Counted from the stretch's first letter, positions 8,963 through 20,462 are shown. The stretch: DNA of 64,000 bases from Paenibacillus sp. FSL H8-0048 (GCF_038002825.1 NZ_JBBODF010000001.1:4464001-4528000), one strand, 5' to 3'. Translations and numbers: made by a program. Notes: a model not told the origin generated them from the letters alone.

Positions 8963-10120
8963 CTACACTGTCGCCTTTGGCGCTGCTGCCGGCTTCTGCG
9001 GTGAGGAGCCGAACACCATCCACGCCGGCTTCACATAACGGAAGGCAAGTGCAACCACTAGCCAAGAACCCAGAAGGGCCACCAGCCAGCCGCCCGCTAT
9101 TGCCGCCGTATAGGCCAGCGATCCGCCGTGGAACGGCAGCTTCCGGTACATGAACAGCAGCAGCGGATGGAGCAGATAGATACCGAAGGAGCACGCCCCG
9201 GCCGAGAGCAGCAGTCTCGTCAGCACGCTGCGTCCTGCCCCATACAGCAGGAAGGACAGCTGGAACAGGACCAGACAAGAGAGCAAGGCATGCAGGTTCG
9301 AGAACCCTTCATACCACAGACTGTTGATTACTGCTTTCTTCGTATAGTTGTTATACCACAATACCACATGGTAAGCCCCGGCAGCCGCCCATAAGATCCA
9401 TAGTACCATCCAGCCCATACCTTTACCTGAGCGCCAGCCTTCGCGGGAGGGAACCAGCCACTTTTTCAGAGCACTGTAGTAGATCGCAATCGCCGCACCC
9501 AGCAGGAAATACGAGAAATACGTAATGGCCAGACTACCCTTCGACAGCTGCCAATACCCGTGGTTCACCATATATTTGTTCAGTAGCACGAAGCCCCACT
9601 GTAATGCAAGCCCAATCACCGGTGCCCAGGCCGCGAGATGCCGGACTTTCTGCAGACACCAGAGGATCAGGGGGAACAGCAGGTAGAACTGGATAATGAT
9701 GATGATATAGTACAGATGCGTATACGCCGTACCCGTCCATAGGTACTTGAAGAACTTCCCGCCCATCTCCTGAAGTGGCATCCCCCAGGTATGGCCGGCC
9801 GTCATTTTGAGTCCAAAATACAGCACCGTAAACACAAGATAAGGCACAATAATATAGATCAGCCTGCGGCTGTAGAATTTGGCCAGCACCTTCCCGCCCA
9901 GCGGACGGTCAATGTAATTGTAGAACAGGACGAACCCGCTTAAGAATATAAAGGACGGTACCGCAAACTGGCTGAACTTATTTATGAACAGAAACGGAGC
10001 GAACATGGAAGTGCCCAGTGTCTCAGCCAACGTGCGTGAGGTGGCATGAATGGCGATCACTGCAAATATAGCGATTGCCCGAAAAATATCAAGCTGTGGT
10101 ATTCTTTCCTTTTGAGCCAT
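8963..10120 (-). CDS. membrane acyltransferase, acyltransferase-3 family
   Basis: 385 residues with about ten hydrophobic membrane segments. The N-terminus LDIFRAIAIFAVIAIHATSR, with an R-A-I-A core and a conserved membrane His, is the signature of acyltransferase-3 (OafA/WecH-like) proteins, which acylate surface carbohydrates or wall polymers. The ATG overlaps the stop of the upstream hexapeptide acetyltransferase by one base (TAATG), so the two are coupled and may modify related substrates. The substrate cannot be told from sequence. It is an extra gene compared with the classical hprK operon. Confidence 0.8.
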   Translation of the reverse strand: MAQKERIPQLDIFRAIAIFAVIAIHATSRTLAETLGTSMFAPFLFINKFSQFAVPSFIFLSGFVLFYNYIDRPLGGKVLAKFYSRRLIYIIVPYLVFTVLYFGLKMTAGHTWGMPLQEMGGKFFKYLWTGTAYTHLYYIIIIIQFYLLFPLILWCLQKVRHLAAWAPVIGLALQWGFVLLNKYMVNHGYWQLSKGSLAITYFSYFLLGAAIAIYYSALKKWLVPSREGWRSGKGMGWMVLWILWAAAGAYHVVLWYNNYTKKAVINSLWYEGFSNLHALLSCLVLFQLSFLLYGAGRSVLTRLLLSAGACSFGIYLLHPLLLFMYRKLPFHGGSLAYTAAIAGGWLVALLGSWLVVALAFRYVKPAWMVFGSSPQKPAAAPKATV

Positions 10121-10611
10121 TATGATTCCTCCTGTTTACGCAGCTCACGGAGCGGATTTCCCCCGACGAACGAACCGGCAGCAACATCCTTGTGAACCAC
10201 CGATCCCGCCGCAACCGTAGCCCCATCCCCAATCGTAACCCCAGGGAGAATAGTCGTGTTAGCCCCGATCATTACATTCTCTCCGATAATAACTTCACCC
10301 AGCCGGTACTCCTTGATGAGATACTCATGGGCCAGGATCGTAGTGTTATAGCCGATAACCGTGTTCTCCCCGATAGAGATCTTCTCCGGAAAAAAAACAT
10401 CCACCATCGCCATAAGCCCAAACGCAGTATGCTTACCTATCTTCATCCCGAGCACCCGGCGGTAAATCCAGTTCTTGAGCGGCAGAATCGGGCAATAACG
10501 GGCAATCTGGATAAAAATAAAATTGCGCACACCCTTCCATGGGCTGACCGTACGGTAAATATGCCAGAGCGCATTATGCCCCTCCACGGGATAACGGGTT
10601 ATCTTTCTCAC
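10120..10611 (-). CDS. yvoF: acyltransferase of the left-handed beta-helix (hexapeptide repeat) family, YvoF-like
   Basis: 163 residues. Imperfect hexapeptide repeats run from about residue 55 to 150 (ISIGENTVIG, VIIGENVMIGANTTILPGVT, IGDGATVAAGS), ending in GGNPLRELRK, a common end in acetyl-CoA-dependent acetyltransferases. In B. subtilis the yvoF gene follows ppaX in the hprK operon, and the order is the same here. It overlaps the ppaX stop by 4 bases. The acceptor is unknown. Confidence 0.8.
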   Translation of the reverse strand: MRKITRYPVEGHNALWHIYRTVSPWKGVRNFIFIQIARYCPILPLKNWIYRRVLGMKIGKHTAFGLMAMVDVFFPEKISIGENTVIGYNTTILAHEYLIKEYRLGEVIIGENVMIGANTTILPGVTIGDGATVAAGSVVHKDVAAGSFVGGNPLRELRKQEES

Positions 10612-11267
10612 GGCTGCATAGTCTCCTGCTCTACAATAGAGTACAAGTCCTTCATCTCCTGGATGATGTAATCCGGCTCATAGGTGCTCAGCACAGCCTC
10701 ACCCTTAAGCGACCACGCCACAGCGGCTACACGAACCCCTGCTGCCTTCGCAGACTGAATATCAACAGCACTGTCGCCTACCATCAGTGTCTTGGCCGGA
10801 TCAACACCCAGATTGGCAACTGCCGTGAGCACCGGCTCCGGATGCGGCTTCGGATGAGTCACATCATTCACCGTAACAATCGTCTCCATATATTTCAGCA
10901 GATCGAACATCTCCAGCGACTTCAATGTGTTAGGCCGGATCTTGGTCGTCACCACCCCAAGCTTGATTCCCCGGCGCTGCAGCTCCTCCATCGTCTCATT
11001 CACTTGAGGAAAAGCGCGGACCAGCTCATCATGATGCGCATTGTTGTACGAACGGTAGGACCGTTCCAGCACTTCTATATCCTTCGACTCCAGGCCGGAG
11101 AACGCGCCTAGCTGCTGCTGAAGTGTAGTCCCCATCATGGGGATGATCTGTTCACGGGTCAGAACCGGCAGATGATTCTCCTTCAGCGCATGCATGAATG
11201 AATTAAGAATCAGCTCATTCGTATTCACAATCGTTCCGTCCAGATCAAATAACACGCATTCTATCAT
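10608..11267 (-). CDS. ppaX: pyrophosphatase PpaX (HAD family)
   Basis: 219-residue HAD hydrolase: LFDLDGTIVNTNE holds the nucleophile and acid/base Asp pair, VVTTKIR the motif II Thr, KPHPEPV the motif III Lys and MVGDSAVDIQSAKAAG motif IV. In the HPr system PpaX hydrolyses the pyrophosphate released when HprK dephosphorylates HPr(Ser-P), pulling that reaction forward. Location eight bases after lgt in the hprK operon supports the specific name over a generic phosphoglycolate phosphatase. Confidence 0.88.
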   Translation of the reverse strand: MIECVLFDLDGTIVNTNELILNSFMHALKENHLPVLTREQIIPMMGTTLQQQLGAFSGLESKDIEVLERSYRSYNNAHHDELVRAFPQVNETMEELQRRGIKLGVVTTKIRPNTLKSLEMFDLLKYMETIVTVNDVTHPKPHPEPVLTAVANLGVDPAKTLMVGDSAVDIQSAKAAGVRVAAVAWSLKGEAVLSTYEPDYIIQEMKDLYSIVEQETMQP

Positions 11268-11275
11268 TGATAGTA

Positions 11276-12307
11276 TTACTCCTTTGTTTCCTTATCTTCA
11301 GAGGGATCTTCCACCGGCTGAACAGGCTGAGAAGGCTTCTGAGGCGTATTAGCTGCACTCTCTGGAACTACAGCATCCGCTGCCGCCGGTTTGGTGCTGA
11401 TGATCGGGTCCAGGTAATGATCCTTCGGCTGACCGCTTACCCGCCGTACAATAATCAGCGCAATGGCAGCAACAATAATGAACAGCGCGAGCAGTTGAGA
11501 AATACGGATATTCCCGTAAGCCGGATCAAGATAGCCTTGTTCGAAGCCCATCCACTTCATCGGACTCCATAGCCCGTTAATGAAGGATGCCACACCGCTG
11601 CTGCCTTCAAAGGCAAGACTATCCGTACGCAGAGCTTCAATGAAGAAGCGGCCGACGGAGTACCAGATGAAGTATGACATGAAGATTTCTCCGGCACGTA
11701 CGAACTTCTGGCGGCGCAGCACCAAGAGGAGCAGAATGCCAAGCAGACTCCAGAGTGATTCGTACAGGAAGGTTGGATGGTGAAAAGCATCCCCTATGTA
11801 CATTTGATTAACGATAAAGTCCGGCAAATGCAGCTTATCCCGTAAAAACGATTCCTCAACCACTCCGCCATAGGCTTCCTGGTTGATGAAATTCCCCCAG
11901 CGGCCGATCATCTGGCCGGCAAGCAGTCCGGGAGCACAGATATCGACGATACGCCAGAACGGATAGCCCTTATAGCGGAAGTAAATAATCGCACAGATAA
12001 TCGCACCGATTAAGGCGCCATAAATCGCAATACCGCCATTCCAGACCTTGAAGATATCGAGCAGGTTATCCTTATAGTCTTCCCACTTGAAAGCTACGAA
12101 ATATAGACGCGCCCCAATAATAGCCGATGGCAAGCCCAGCAGCAGCATATCCATGAAGAACTCCTGTGGAATGTTGAAGCGTTTGCCTTCTTGAATACAC
12201 AAGAACAGTCCGGTAAGCGCTCCAAGACCCAGAATCAGGCCATACCAGTGAACTGGCAGAGAACCAATCGAGAAGACAATCGGGTCAATCGCTAGTGAAT
12301 AAAACAT
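11276..12307 (-). CDS. lgt: prolipoprotein diacylglyceryl transferase
   Basis: 343 residues with seven or so membrane segments. The Lgt signature GRWGNFINQEAYGG and the early HWYGLILGLG stretch are clear. It transfers diacylglycerol to the lipobox cysteine of prolipoproteins at the outer face of the membrane, and would act on the lipoprotein encoded at 59680-60774. The C-terminal 45 residues are a Pro/Glu/Lys-rich cytoplasmic-looking tail (QKPSQPVQPVEDPSEDK) that is longer than in many homologues. It lies 12 bases after hprK. Confidence 0.95.
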   Translation of the reverse strand: MFYSLAIDPIVFSIGSLPVHWYGLILGLGALTGLFLCIQEGKRFNIPQEFFMDMLLLGLPSAIIGARLYFVAFKWEDYKDNLLDIFKVWNGGIAIYGALIGAIICAIIYFRYKGYPFWRIVDICAPGLLAGQMIGRWGNFINQEAYGGVVEESFLRDKLHLPDFIVNQMYIGDAFHHPTFLYESLWSLLGILLLLVLRRQKFVRAGEIFMSYFIWYSVGRFFIEALRTDSLAFEGSSGVASFINGLWSPMKWMGFEQGYLDPAYGNIRISQLLALFIIVAAIALIIVRRVSGQPKDHYLDPIISTKPAAADAVVPESAANTPQKPSQPVQPVEDPSEDKETKE

Positions 12308-12319
12308 GCTCTCACACTC

Positions 12320-13258
12320 CTAATCCAGATCATCCATATCTTCTGAGATGGTGGCGGTAAGTTTATTCGTAAATTGCAGCGCGGCATTGAAGCCCATTTG
12401 CTTGAGCCGGTAATTCATCGCTGCCACCTCGATAATGACAGCGAGGTTACGTCCCGGACGGACAGGGATAGTAACCAGCGGCACATCGGTATCAATAATC
12501 CGTGTAGTCTCCTCATCCAGTCCCAGACGGTCATACTGCTTGTCCTGCTGCCAGGCTTCCAGTCTGACCACCAGGGTAATCCGCTTATGATTACGGATAG
12601 CGCCTGCCCCAAACAGCGTCATAACATTAATAATCCCGACGCCGCGGATCTCCAGCAGGTGACGGATCAATTCCGGTGCGGTACCATGAAGCTGATTATC
12701 CGAAGTCTGGCGAATTTCCACCGCATCATCGGCAATCAGACGATGACCGCGTTTAACCAGTTCCAGCGCGGTTTCACTTTTACCAATGCCGCTGGTACCT
12801 GTAATCAGCATCCCTACCCCATACACATCACAGAGAACACCATGAATTGTTGCTGTTGGTGCCAGTCTGCCCTCAAGAAAGCTGGTCAGTCTGCTTGAGA
12901 AAATCGTCGTCGCCATCGAGCTGCGCAGCACAGGAAGTCCCTTCTCGTTGCTGATGTCTACAAGCTCCTGGGGAACATCCAGCGCACGGGTAATGACGAT
13001 ACACGGGGTATTGTCGTTACAGATACCGCGTACCCGGCTTTTCCGTTCTTCCTCTGAGAGCATAGAGAAAAAAGCCAGCTCTGTTTTGCCTAGTAGCTGC
13101 ACACGTTCTTCCGGATAATATTCGAAATAACCGGCCATTTCCAGCCCGGGACGGTTCAAATCATCCACTGTAATCGGTCTCTTCAGACCTTCATGTCCGG
13201 ATACTACCTCTAATTGAAAATGCTGCACCAATTCTGATACTTTTACCTTCTTAGCCAT
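12320..13258 (-). CDS. hprK: HPr kinase/phosphorylase
   Basis: 312 residues from the ATG at 13258, preceded by AAAGGA; an upstream in-frame start would add seven residues without a ribosome site. The N-terminal domain covers about 1-130; the kinase domain has the P-loop GTSGIGKS at 154-161 followed by LIADDAVEI, and the C-terminal GRNLAVIIEVAAMNYRLK is the family signature. It phosphorylates HPr on serine when glycolytic intermediates are high and reverses this when phosphate is high, controlling catabolite repression. First gene of the hprK-lgt-ppaX-yvoF-acyltransferase operon. Confidence 0.96.
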   Translation of the reverse strand: MAKKVKVSELVQHFQLEVVSGHEGLKRPITVDDLNRPGLEMAGYFEYYPEERVQLLGKTELAFFSMLSEEERKSRVRGICNDNTPCIVITRALDVPQELVDISNEKGLPVLRSSMATTIFSSRLTSFLEGRLAPTATIHGVLCDVYGVGMLITGTSGIGKSETALELVKRGHRLIADDAVEIRQTSDNQLHGTAPELIRHLLEIRGVGIINVMTLFGAGAIRNHKRITLVVRLEAWQQDKQYDRLGLDEETTRIIDTDVPLVTIPVRPGRNLAVIIEVAAMNYRLKQMGFNAALQFTNKLTATISEDMDDLD

Positions 13259-13350
13259 ATATGTCCGTCCTTTCGTCACCCGCGGCTATGCCGCTTCCCC
13301 GCATACCGGTTACATCTTTATCCATTCCAGCTACAGGTAATTCTCCTGCT

Positions 13351-13379
13351 ATCTTAATGGATTATGCCAGTGAATGCAA
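13351..13379 (-). promoter_or_regulatory. sigma-A promoter of the hprK operon
   Basis: TTGCAT, 17 bases, TAAGAT on minus. The leader of about 85 bases contains a small GCGGC/GCCGC hairpin at 13282-13294, about 15 bases before the hprK ribosome site; its role is unknown. Confidence 0.6.
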
Positions 13380-13423
13380 TCTTAACCCCAGCGGTTATCA
13401 TTCCATTCCACCATGATCATTAC

Positions 13424-13455
13424 AAGAAAAAGCCGCCTAACCAGGCGGCTTTCTT
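13424..13455 (-). terminator. rho-independent terminator after msmX
   Basis: AAAGCCGCCT pairs with AGGCGGCTTT around a 4-base loop, followed on minus by a T-rich run. Confidence 0.8.
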
Positions 13456-13486
13456 CATTATAAACTATGTTCACCCTGCAGAGATC

Positions 13487-14608
13487 TTATCCCAGCAGAA
13501 CGTTAAGTTCGGATTCTTTATCGAAGATGTGGACTTTGTTCATGTCAATGGCCAATCTAGGCTTGCTGCCTTCACGGGTAGTGGAACGTCCATCTACACG
13601 CGCAATTACAGTGTTATTGCCAAGACCGCTCAAGTAAAGGAGCATTTCATGACCAAGGTTTTCCGTAACATCAACCATCGAAGTGAAAATTGTGTTAGGG
13701 GAAGCTTCCAGGAATACTGGCTCTTCATGAATGTCTTCTGGACGAACGCCCATGATTACATCTTTACCGATGAAGCCTTTGTTACGCAGGATTGTAGCTT
13801 TGCCGCCTGGAACTTCAACATCAAGGTTCTCTGCACGGAAACGGACAGCGCCGTTCAATTCGGAAAGAGTACCGTTGATAAAGTTCATGGTAGGGGAACC
13901 GATAAATCCGGCTACGAACAGGTTCGTAGGCTCATTATACAATTCTTCAGGGGAAGCAGCCTGCTGGATGATACCATCGTACATAACTACGATACGGTCA
14001 CCCATCGTCATGGCTTCTGTCTGGTCATGCGTTACATAGATACAAGTGGTTTCAAGACGCTTAACCAGCTTAGTGATTTCAGCACGCATTTGACCACGAA
14101 GTTTAGCATCCAAGTTAGAAAGAGGCTCATCCATCAAGAAGACTTGTGGATCACGGACGATAGCGCGGCCTAGAGCGACACGTTGACGTTGACCACCGGA
14201 CAGTGCCTTAGGTTTACGATCCAGCAAGTGCTCGATATCCAGGATTTTCGCTGCTTCGCGTACTTTCTTGTCGATTTCTTCTTTCTTCACTTTGCGCAGT
14301 TTCAGACCGAATGCCATGTTCTGATATACACTCATGTGCGGGTACAAGGCGTAGGATTGGAATACCATCGCGATATCACGGTCTTTAGGAGCAACGTCAT
14401 TCACTACACGGTCACCAATGTACATTTTACCTTCAGAGATTTCTTCCAGACCAGCGATCATACGCAGGGTTGTGGATTTACCGCAACCGGAAGGACCAAC
14501 CAGTACGAGGAATTCCTTATCTTTAATATCAAGATTGATATCGATTACTGTTGCTTTATCGGAACCCGGGTATTTTTTGAAAATATGCTCTAAACGTACG
14601 CCTGCCAT
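13487..14608 (-). CDS. msmX: multiple-sugar ABC transporter ATPase, MsmX/UgpC type
   Basis: 373 residues: Walker A GPSGCGKST (about residue 38), signature LSGGQRQRVALGRA, Walker B VFLMDEPLSNLDAK, and a C-terminal regulatory OB-fold region of about 130 residues with GVRPEDI. No permease or binding-protein gene is nearby, which is what is known for MsmX: a single ATPase energises several carbohydrate importers encoded elsewhere. Codon use is more uniform than in neighbours, consistent with high expression. It ends at a strong terminator. Confidence 0.88.
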   Translation of the reverse strand: MAGVRLEHIFKKYPGSDKATVIDINLDIKDKEFLVLVGPSGCGKSTTLRMIAGLEEISEGKMYIGDRVVNDVAPKDRDIAMVFQSYALYPHMSVYQNMAFGLKLRKVKKEEIDKKVREAAKILDIEHLLDRKPKALSGGQRQRVALGRAIVRDPQVFLMDEPLSNLDAKLRGQMRAEITKLVKRLETTCIYVTHDQTEAMTMGDRIVVMYDGIIQQAASPEELYNEPTNLFVAGFIGSPTMNFINGTLSELNGAVRFRAENLDVEVPGGKATILRNKGFIGKDVIMGVRPEDIHEEPVFLEASPNTIFTSMVDVTENLGHEMLLYLSGLGNNTVIARVDGRSTTREGSKPRLAIDMNKVHIFDKESELNVLLG

Positions 14609-14717
14609 TGTATTTCCCCCTCGAGTCTATTATTGGAATAGAAAATCAAACGCTTTCTTGTACACTTATCTTACCCCAGAGCCGGCCTCATGGCTATTTG
14701 CAAGGTTCACAAAAAAC

Positions 14718-15818
14718 CTATTTTCTTTTCGTCACTTTATACAATAACATGGCAAGCTTCACAATAGCGGCATCTCCGAAGCTGCGGACATCGGCCCCCG
14801 TCTCCTGTTTGATCTTGTCCAGCCTGTAGAGCAGCGTGTTACGGTGAATGTACAGTTTTTTGGCGGTTTCACTAACATTGCAGTCCATTTCAAAAAAAGT
14901 CTCCAGCGTCAGCAGCATTTCCTTATCCGCCAGTACAGTTGTGTAATCACCGATCTGGCCCAGCAGCTGTCTCCGCCGGTCATCCGGAATACTGTTGACC
15001 AACCGCTCCATATGCAGCTCCCACGGAAGATGAATATAATCCCCTACCTGGAAGATGCGTCCAAGAATAATAGTCTCCCGCAGCAAAGCTACTGCTCCAG
15101 TCAGACCTTTAACCGGGATAATGGCCGGAGAGACCGCGAGATGAAAGACGCCAACCCACTCGCTGGCTATCAGTTCATGCAATCCCATAGAAGTCTGTGA
15201 CAGCAAATCCTCAGCACTCTCTTCCTCATCCTCTTTATCATCTCCGCCTGTGAGGAGTTCCTTACGGGCTAAAATTAACCATTCCTTATCCTGAAGAGGA
15301 ACCAGCAATACATCATGCTCGAAATAACTGCGCAGCAGCTTCATTAAGGAGCGATACGTCATTTGCGGATTATGAACACTCTCACTTACCAGCATGAAGG
15401 GAATCATATCCCCGAACAGCCGGCCCTTCAGTGAAATTTCATCCGGGATCTCCGCATCGTCCTTCTCCTGCTCCAGTTGGGCATTCAGCCAGCTGCTAAG
15501 CTGCCGCGCCTCCATCTCTCCTTCTTCCTTGAATCCGGTTGCCTTCAGTGCTACCGCAAAATTGCGCCCGGCATAATTCACCAGCTGCAGCTCCAGCGGC
15601 GACAGCCCCTCTGTCTCCACCCACACTGCTGTAACACGGCCATCATTCTCATACAAGGGAAGCCATAGATAACCCTCATGAATGACCGGAAGTTCCTGAT
15701 CCTTATCCGTACCTATGCCAAAAAGTGAAGCGGAATGCTGCCTCCCCAGCTGCTTGATTCCGGTCCTCTTTCCGGTGAGTTGCTCCAATTTTTGACGCAA
15801 ACCCTCACTATCCATCAT
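14718..15818 (-). CDS. PucR/CdaR-family transcriptional regulator
   Basis: About 366 residues. The C-terminus (about 310-360) is the PucR-type helix-turn-helix: FFEMDCNVSETAKKLYIHRN followed by TLLYRLDKIKQETG. The N-terminal 300 residues show a GAF/PAS-like alpha/beta pattern and an acidic insert (GGDDKEDEEESAED). Such proteins regulate sugar-acid or purine use. Start chosen where GGTGGAG is 7 bases upstream; two earlier in-frame starts overlap that site. It sits 109 bases upstream of msmX on the same strand, so it may control or be co-transcribed with it. The ligand is unknown. Confidence 0.75.
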   Translation of the reverse strand: MMDSEGLRQKLEQLTGKRTGIKQLGRQHSASLFGIGTDKDQELPVIHEGYLWLPLYENDGRVTAVWVETEGLSPLELQLVNYAGRNFAVALKATGFKEEGEMEARQLSSWLNAQLEQEKDDAEIPDEISLKGRLFGDMIPFMLVSESVHNPQMTYRSLMKLLRSYFEHDVLLVPLQDKEWLILARKELLTGGDDKEDEEESAEDLLSQTSMGLHELIASEWVGVFHLAVSPAIIPVKGLTGAVALLRETIILGRIFQVGDYIHLPWELHMERLVNSIPDDRRRQLLGQIGDYTTVLADKEMLLTLETFFEMDCNVSETAKKLYIHRNTLLYRLDKIKQETGADVRSFGDAAIVKLAMLLYKVTKRK

Positions 15819-15922
15819 CACCATTCTCCACCACTTTTGCTTTTTTCGCTTATTTTATCATATTTTGCTGTAAAATGCGGAATTTGCGCTTATGAGCATG
15901 CTTGAATCATGTATCAAAATAT

Positions 15923-15952
15923 AAAAAAGGCCACCACTCTAAAGTGATGACC
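15923..15952 (-). terminator. terminator of the rRNA-tRNA operon
   Basis: GGTCATCAC pairs with GTGGTGGCC (with G-U pairs) around TTTAGA, followed by TTTTTT, directly after tRNA-Lys. Confidence 0.8.
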
Positions 15953-15965
15953 GTTTGGCTTAAGA

Positions 15966-16038
15966 TGAGCCATGAAGGACTCGAACCTTCGACACCCTGA
16001 TTAAAAGTCAGGTGCTCTACCAACTGAGCTAATGGCTC
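15966..16038 (-). tRNA. tRNA-Lys(TTT)
   Basis: 73-base cloverleaf with acceptor GAGCCAT/ATGGCTC and anticodon TTT in loop CTTTTAA. The 3' CCA is not encoded. Last gene of the rrn operon. Confidence 0.95.
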
Positions 16039-16049
16039 CTAAAAAGGGA

Positions 16050-16132
16050 TGGAGGCTGATGGATTCGAACCACCGAACACGTACGTGAGCAGATTTACAG
16101 TCTGATGCGTTTGGCCACTTCGCTAAGCCTCC
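16050..16132 (-). tRNA. tRNA-Tyr(GTA)
   Basis: 83 bases with the long variable arm of class II tRNAs; acceptor GGAGGCT/AGCCTCC, anticodon GTA. CCA is not encoded. Confidence 0.95.
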
Positions 16133-16137
16133 ATGTA

Positions 16138-16213
16138 TGGTGGCGCGGGAGGGAATCGAACCCCCGACACAAGGATTTTCAGTCCTTTGCTCTACCGACT
16201 GAGCTACCGAGCC
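16138..16213 (-). tRNA. tRNA-Phe(GAA) with an acceptor-stem mismatch
   Basis: Anticodon GAA in loop CTGAAAA; CCA is encoded. The acceptor strands are GGCTCGG and CCGCGCC: all pairs form except position 4-69, which is T opposite C (the usual partner would be A). Arms are otherwise normal, so it should still fold. Confidence 0.93.
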
Positions 16214-16238
16214 ATGAAAAAGCCTAAAAACAAAAAAA

Positions 16239-16316
16239 TGGCGGAACCGACGGGATTCGAACCCGCGATCTCCTGCGTGACAGGCAGGCATGTTAGGCCA
16301 ACTACACCACGGTTCC
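16239..16316 (-). tRNA. tRNA-Asp(GTC)
   Basis: Acceptor GGAACCG paired with CGGTTCC, discriminator G as expected for Asp, anticodon GTC in loop CTGTCAC, encoded CCA. Confidence 0.95.
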
Positions 16317-16333
16317 ACAATTAGTTGTAAAAA

Positions 16334-16409
<76 letters not shown>

Positions 16410-16444
16410 ACGGTGTAAGGTATTTGAACTTCAAAAAATAAAAA

Positions 16445-16520
16445 TGGTGGAGGCTGAGGGGTTCGAACCCCCGACCCTCTGCTTGTAAGGCAGATGCTCT
16501 CCCAGCTGAGCTAAGCCTCC
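16445..16520 (-). tRNA. tRNA-Val(TAC)
   Basis: Acceptor GGAGGCT/AGCCTCC, anticodon TAC in loop CTTACAA, encoded CCA. Confidence 0.95.
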
Positions 16521-16529
16521 GGGTATGTA

Positions 16530-16606
16530 TGGTAGCGGCAGAGGGGATCGAACCCCCGACCTCACGGGTATGAACCGTACGCTCTAGCCAGCTGAGCTAC
16601 GCCGCC
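16530..16606 (-). tRNA. tRNA-Met(CAT), elongator type
   Basis: Anticodon CAT. The 1-72 pair and the D-arm (GTAGCTCAGCTGGCTAGAGC) match the elongator, not the initiator, which would show three G-C pairs below the anticodon and a C-A-type start. Encoded CCA. Confidence 0.92.
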
Positions 16607-16630
16607 ACACTACAAGTATTGGATTTATAA

Positions 16631-16722
16631 TGGCGGAGAGAGAGGGATTCGAACCCTCGCACCGCTTACGCAGTCTAACCCCTTAGCAGAGGGTCCCCTT
16701 ATAGCCACTTGGGTATCTCTCC
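16631..16722 (-). tRNA. tRNA-Ser(GCT)
   Basis: Long variable arm, acceptor GGAGAGA/TCTCTCC, anticodon GCT in loop CTGCTAA, discriminator G, encoded CCA. First of the eight tRNAs after 23S. Confidence 0.94.
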
Positions 16723-16765
16723 AAATTAATGGTAGCCATGTAAATCCGCACAGGAAATTAATTCC

Positions 16766-16793
16766 TGAAAACTGAATCCGAAACGAATCTGCG
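16766..16793 (-). other. 3' arm of the 23S rRNA processing stalk
   Basis: This stretch is the inverted complement, with few mismatches, of 19888-19916 on the other side of 23S (GAAAACTGAATCC against GGTATCCAGTTTTC). In the transcript the two would form the long helix cut by RNase III or Mini-III. Confidence 0.7.
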
Positions 16794-16873
16794 CTCGCCC
16801 TTCTTACGGGGCCCCCGGAAAGTACTCGAAATCCGCTTCGTCAGCGTCATCTTCACTTTTTGGGGTAGTTTTT

Positions 16874-19800
<2,927 letters not shown>

Positions 19801-19887
19801 ATGCGTTTTCCGTTAGGAAAATCACGGTAGCAACTAATAACTATTTCAACTTGCTTCCACAAGTTTCAGCTAAAAGATGTTCTAAAA

Positions 19888-19916
19888 CGCAAATTCGTTT
19901 CGGTATCCAGTTTTCA
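19888..19916 (-). other. 5' arm of the 23S rRNA processing stalk
   Basis: Pairs with 16766-16793 across the 23S gene; lies in the spacer between tRNA-Ala and 23S. Confidence 0.7.
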
Positions 19917-20003
19917 AGGATCAAGATGCTGTTATTATGAAACATTCACGACTGTGATGTTCGGAATAACAGACAATGTGCATATACTTTTGTAAAGAAG
20001 TTT

Positions 20004-20079
20004 TGGTGGAGCCAAGCGGGATCGAACCGCTGACCTCCTGCTTGCAAGGCAGGCGCTCTCCCAGCTGAGCTATGGCCCC
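20004..20079 (-). tRNA. tRNA-Ala(TGC)
   Basis: Acceptor GGGGCCA with TGGCTCC (one G-T pair), anticodon TGC in loop CTTGCAA, encoded CCA. Classic spacer tRNA between 16S and 23S. Confidence 0.95.
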
Positions 20080-20174
20080 ATATAATACCCCAAAAAGTGA
20101 GGTGCAGCTTCGAGGTTAATTCCGATTACTTTTCGGGGACCCCGGTACTTGCTATTCAATTCCAAATTGTTATA

Positions 20175-20251
20175 TGGTGGGCCTTGGTGGACTCGAACCA
20201 CCGACCTCACCCTTATCAGAGGTGCGCTCTAACCAACTGAGCTAAAAGCCC
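20175..20251 (-). tRNA. tRNA-Ile(GAT)
   Basis: Acceptor GGGCTTT/AAGGCCC, anticodon GAT in loop CTGATAA, encoded CCA. Second spacer tRNA, transcribed before tRNA-Ala. Confidence 0.95.
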
Positions 20252-20299
20252 ATATAACAAAACTTACAGTAGTGAAGCAATCAATGAATTGATTGTTCG

Positions 20300-20415
20300 C
20301 TTGGCGGCGTCCTACTCTCCCAGGACCCTTCGGTCCAAGTACCATCGGCGCTGGAGGGCTTAACGGTCGTGTTCGGGATGGGTACGTGTGGAACCCCTCC
20401 GCTATCGCCACCAAA
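20300..20415 (-). rRNA. rrf: 5S ribosomal RNA, placed between 16S and tRNA-Ile
   Basis: About 116 bases. On minus it starts TTTGGTGGCGATAGCGGAG and ends near GAGTAGGACGCCGCCAAGC, with the internal CCCATCCCGAACACGACC, all diagnostic of bacterial 5S. The terminal helix closes (TTTGGTGGC with GCCGCCAAG). Its place in the 16S-23S spacer is unusual, since bacterial 5S normally follows 23S. Confidence 0.95.
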
Positions 20416-20432
20416 CGCATACGAAAGAGACT

Positions 20433-20462
20433 TGCTCTTTCAAAACTGAACACGAGTGAGTG
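20433..20462 (-). other. 3' arm of the 16S rRNA processing stalk
   Basis: CTCTTTCAAAACTGAACACG followed by AGTGAG on plus is the inverted counterpart of 22190-22219 upstream of 16S; the two would pair in the precursor. Confidence 0.7.

Noticed and set aside
14600..14700. Catabolite-responsive element upstream of msmX (AGAAAGCGTTTGAT on minus)
   Set aside because: Only the central AAGCGTT part matches the CcpA consensus; both ends deviate.
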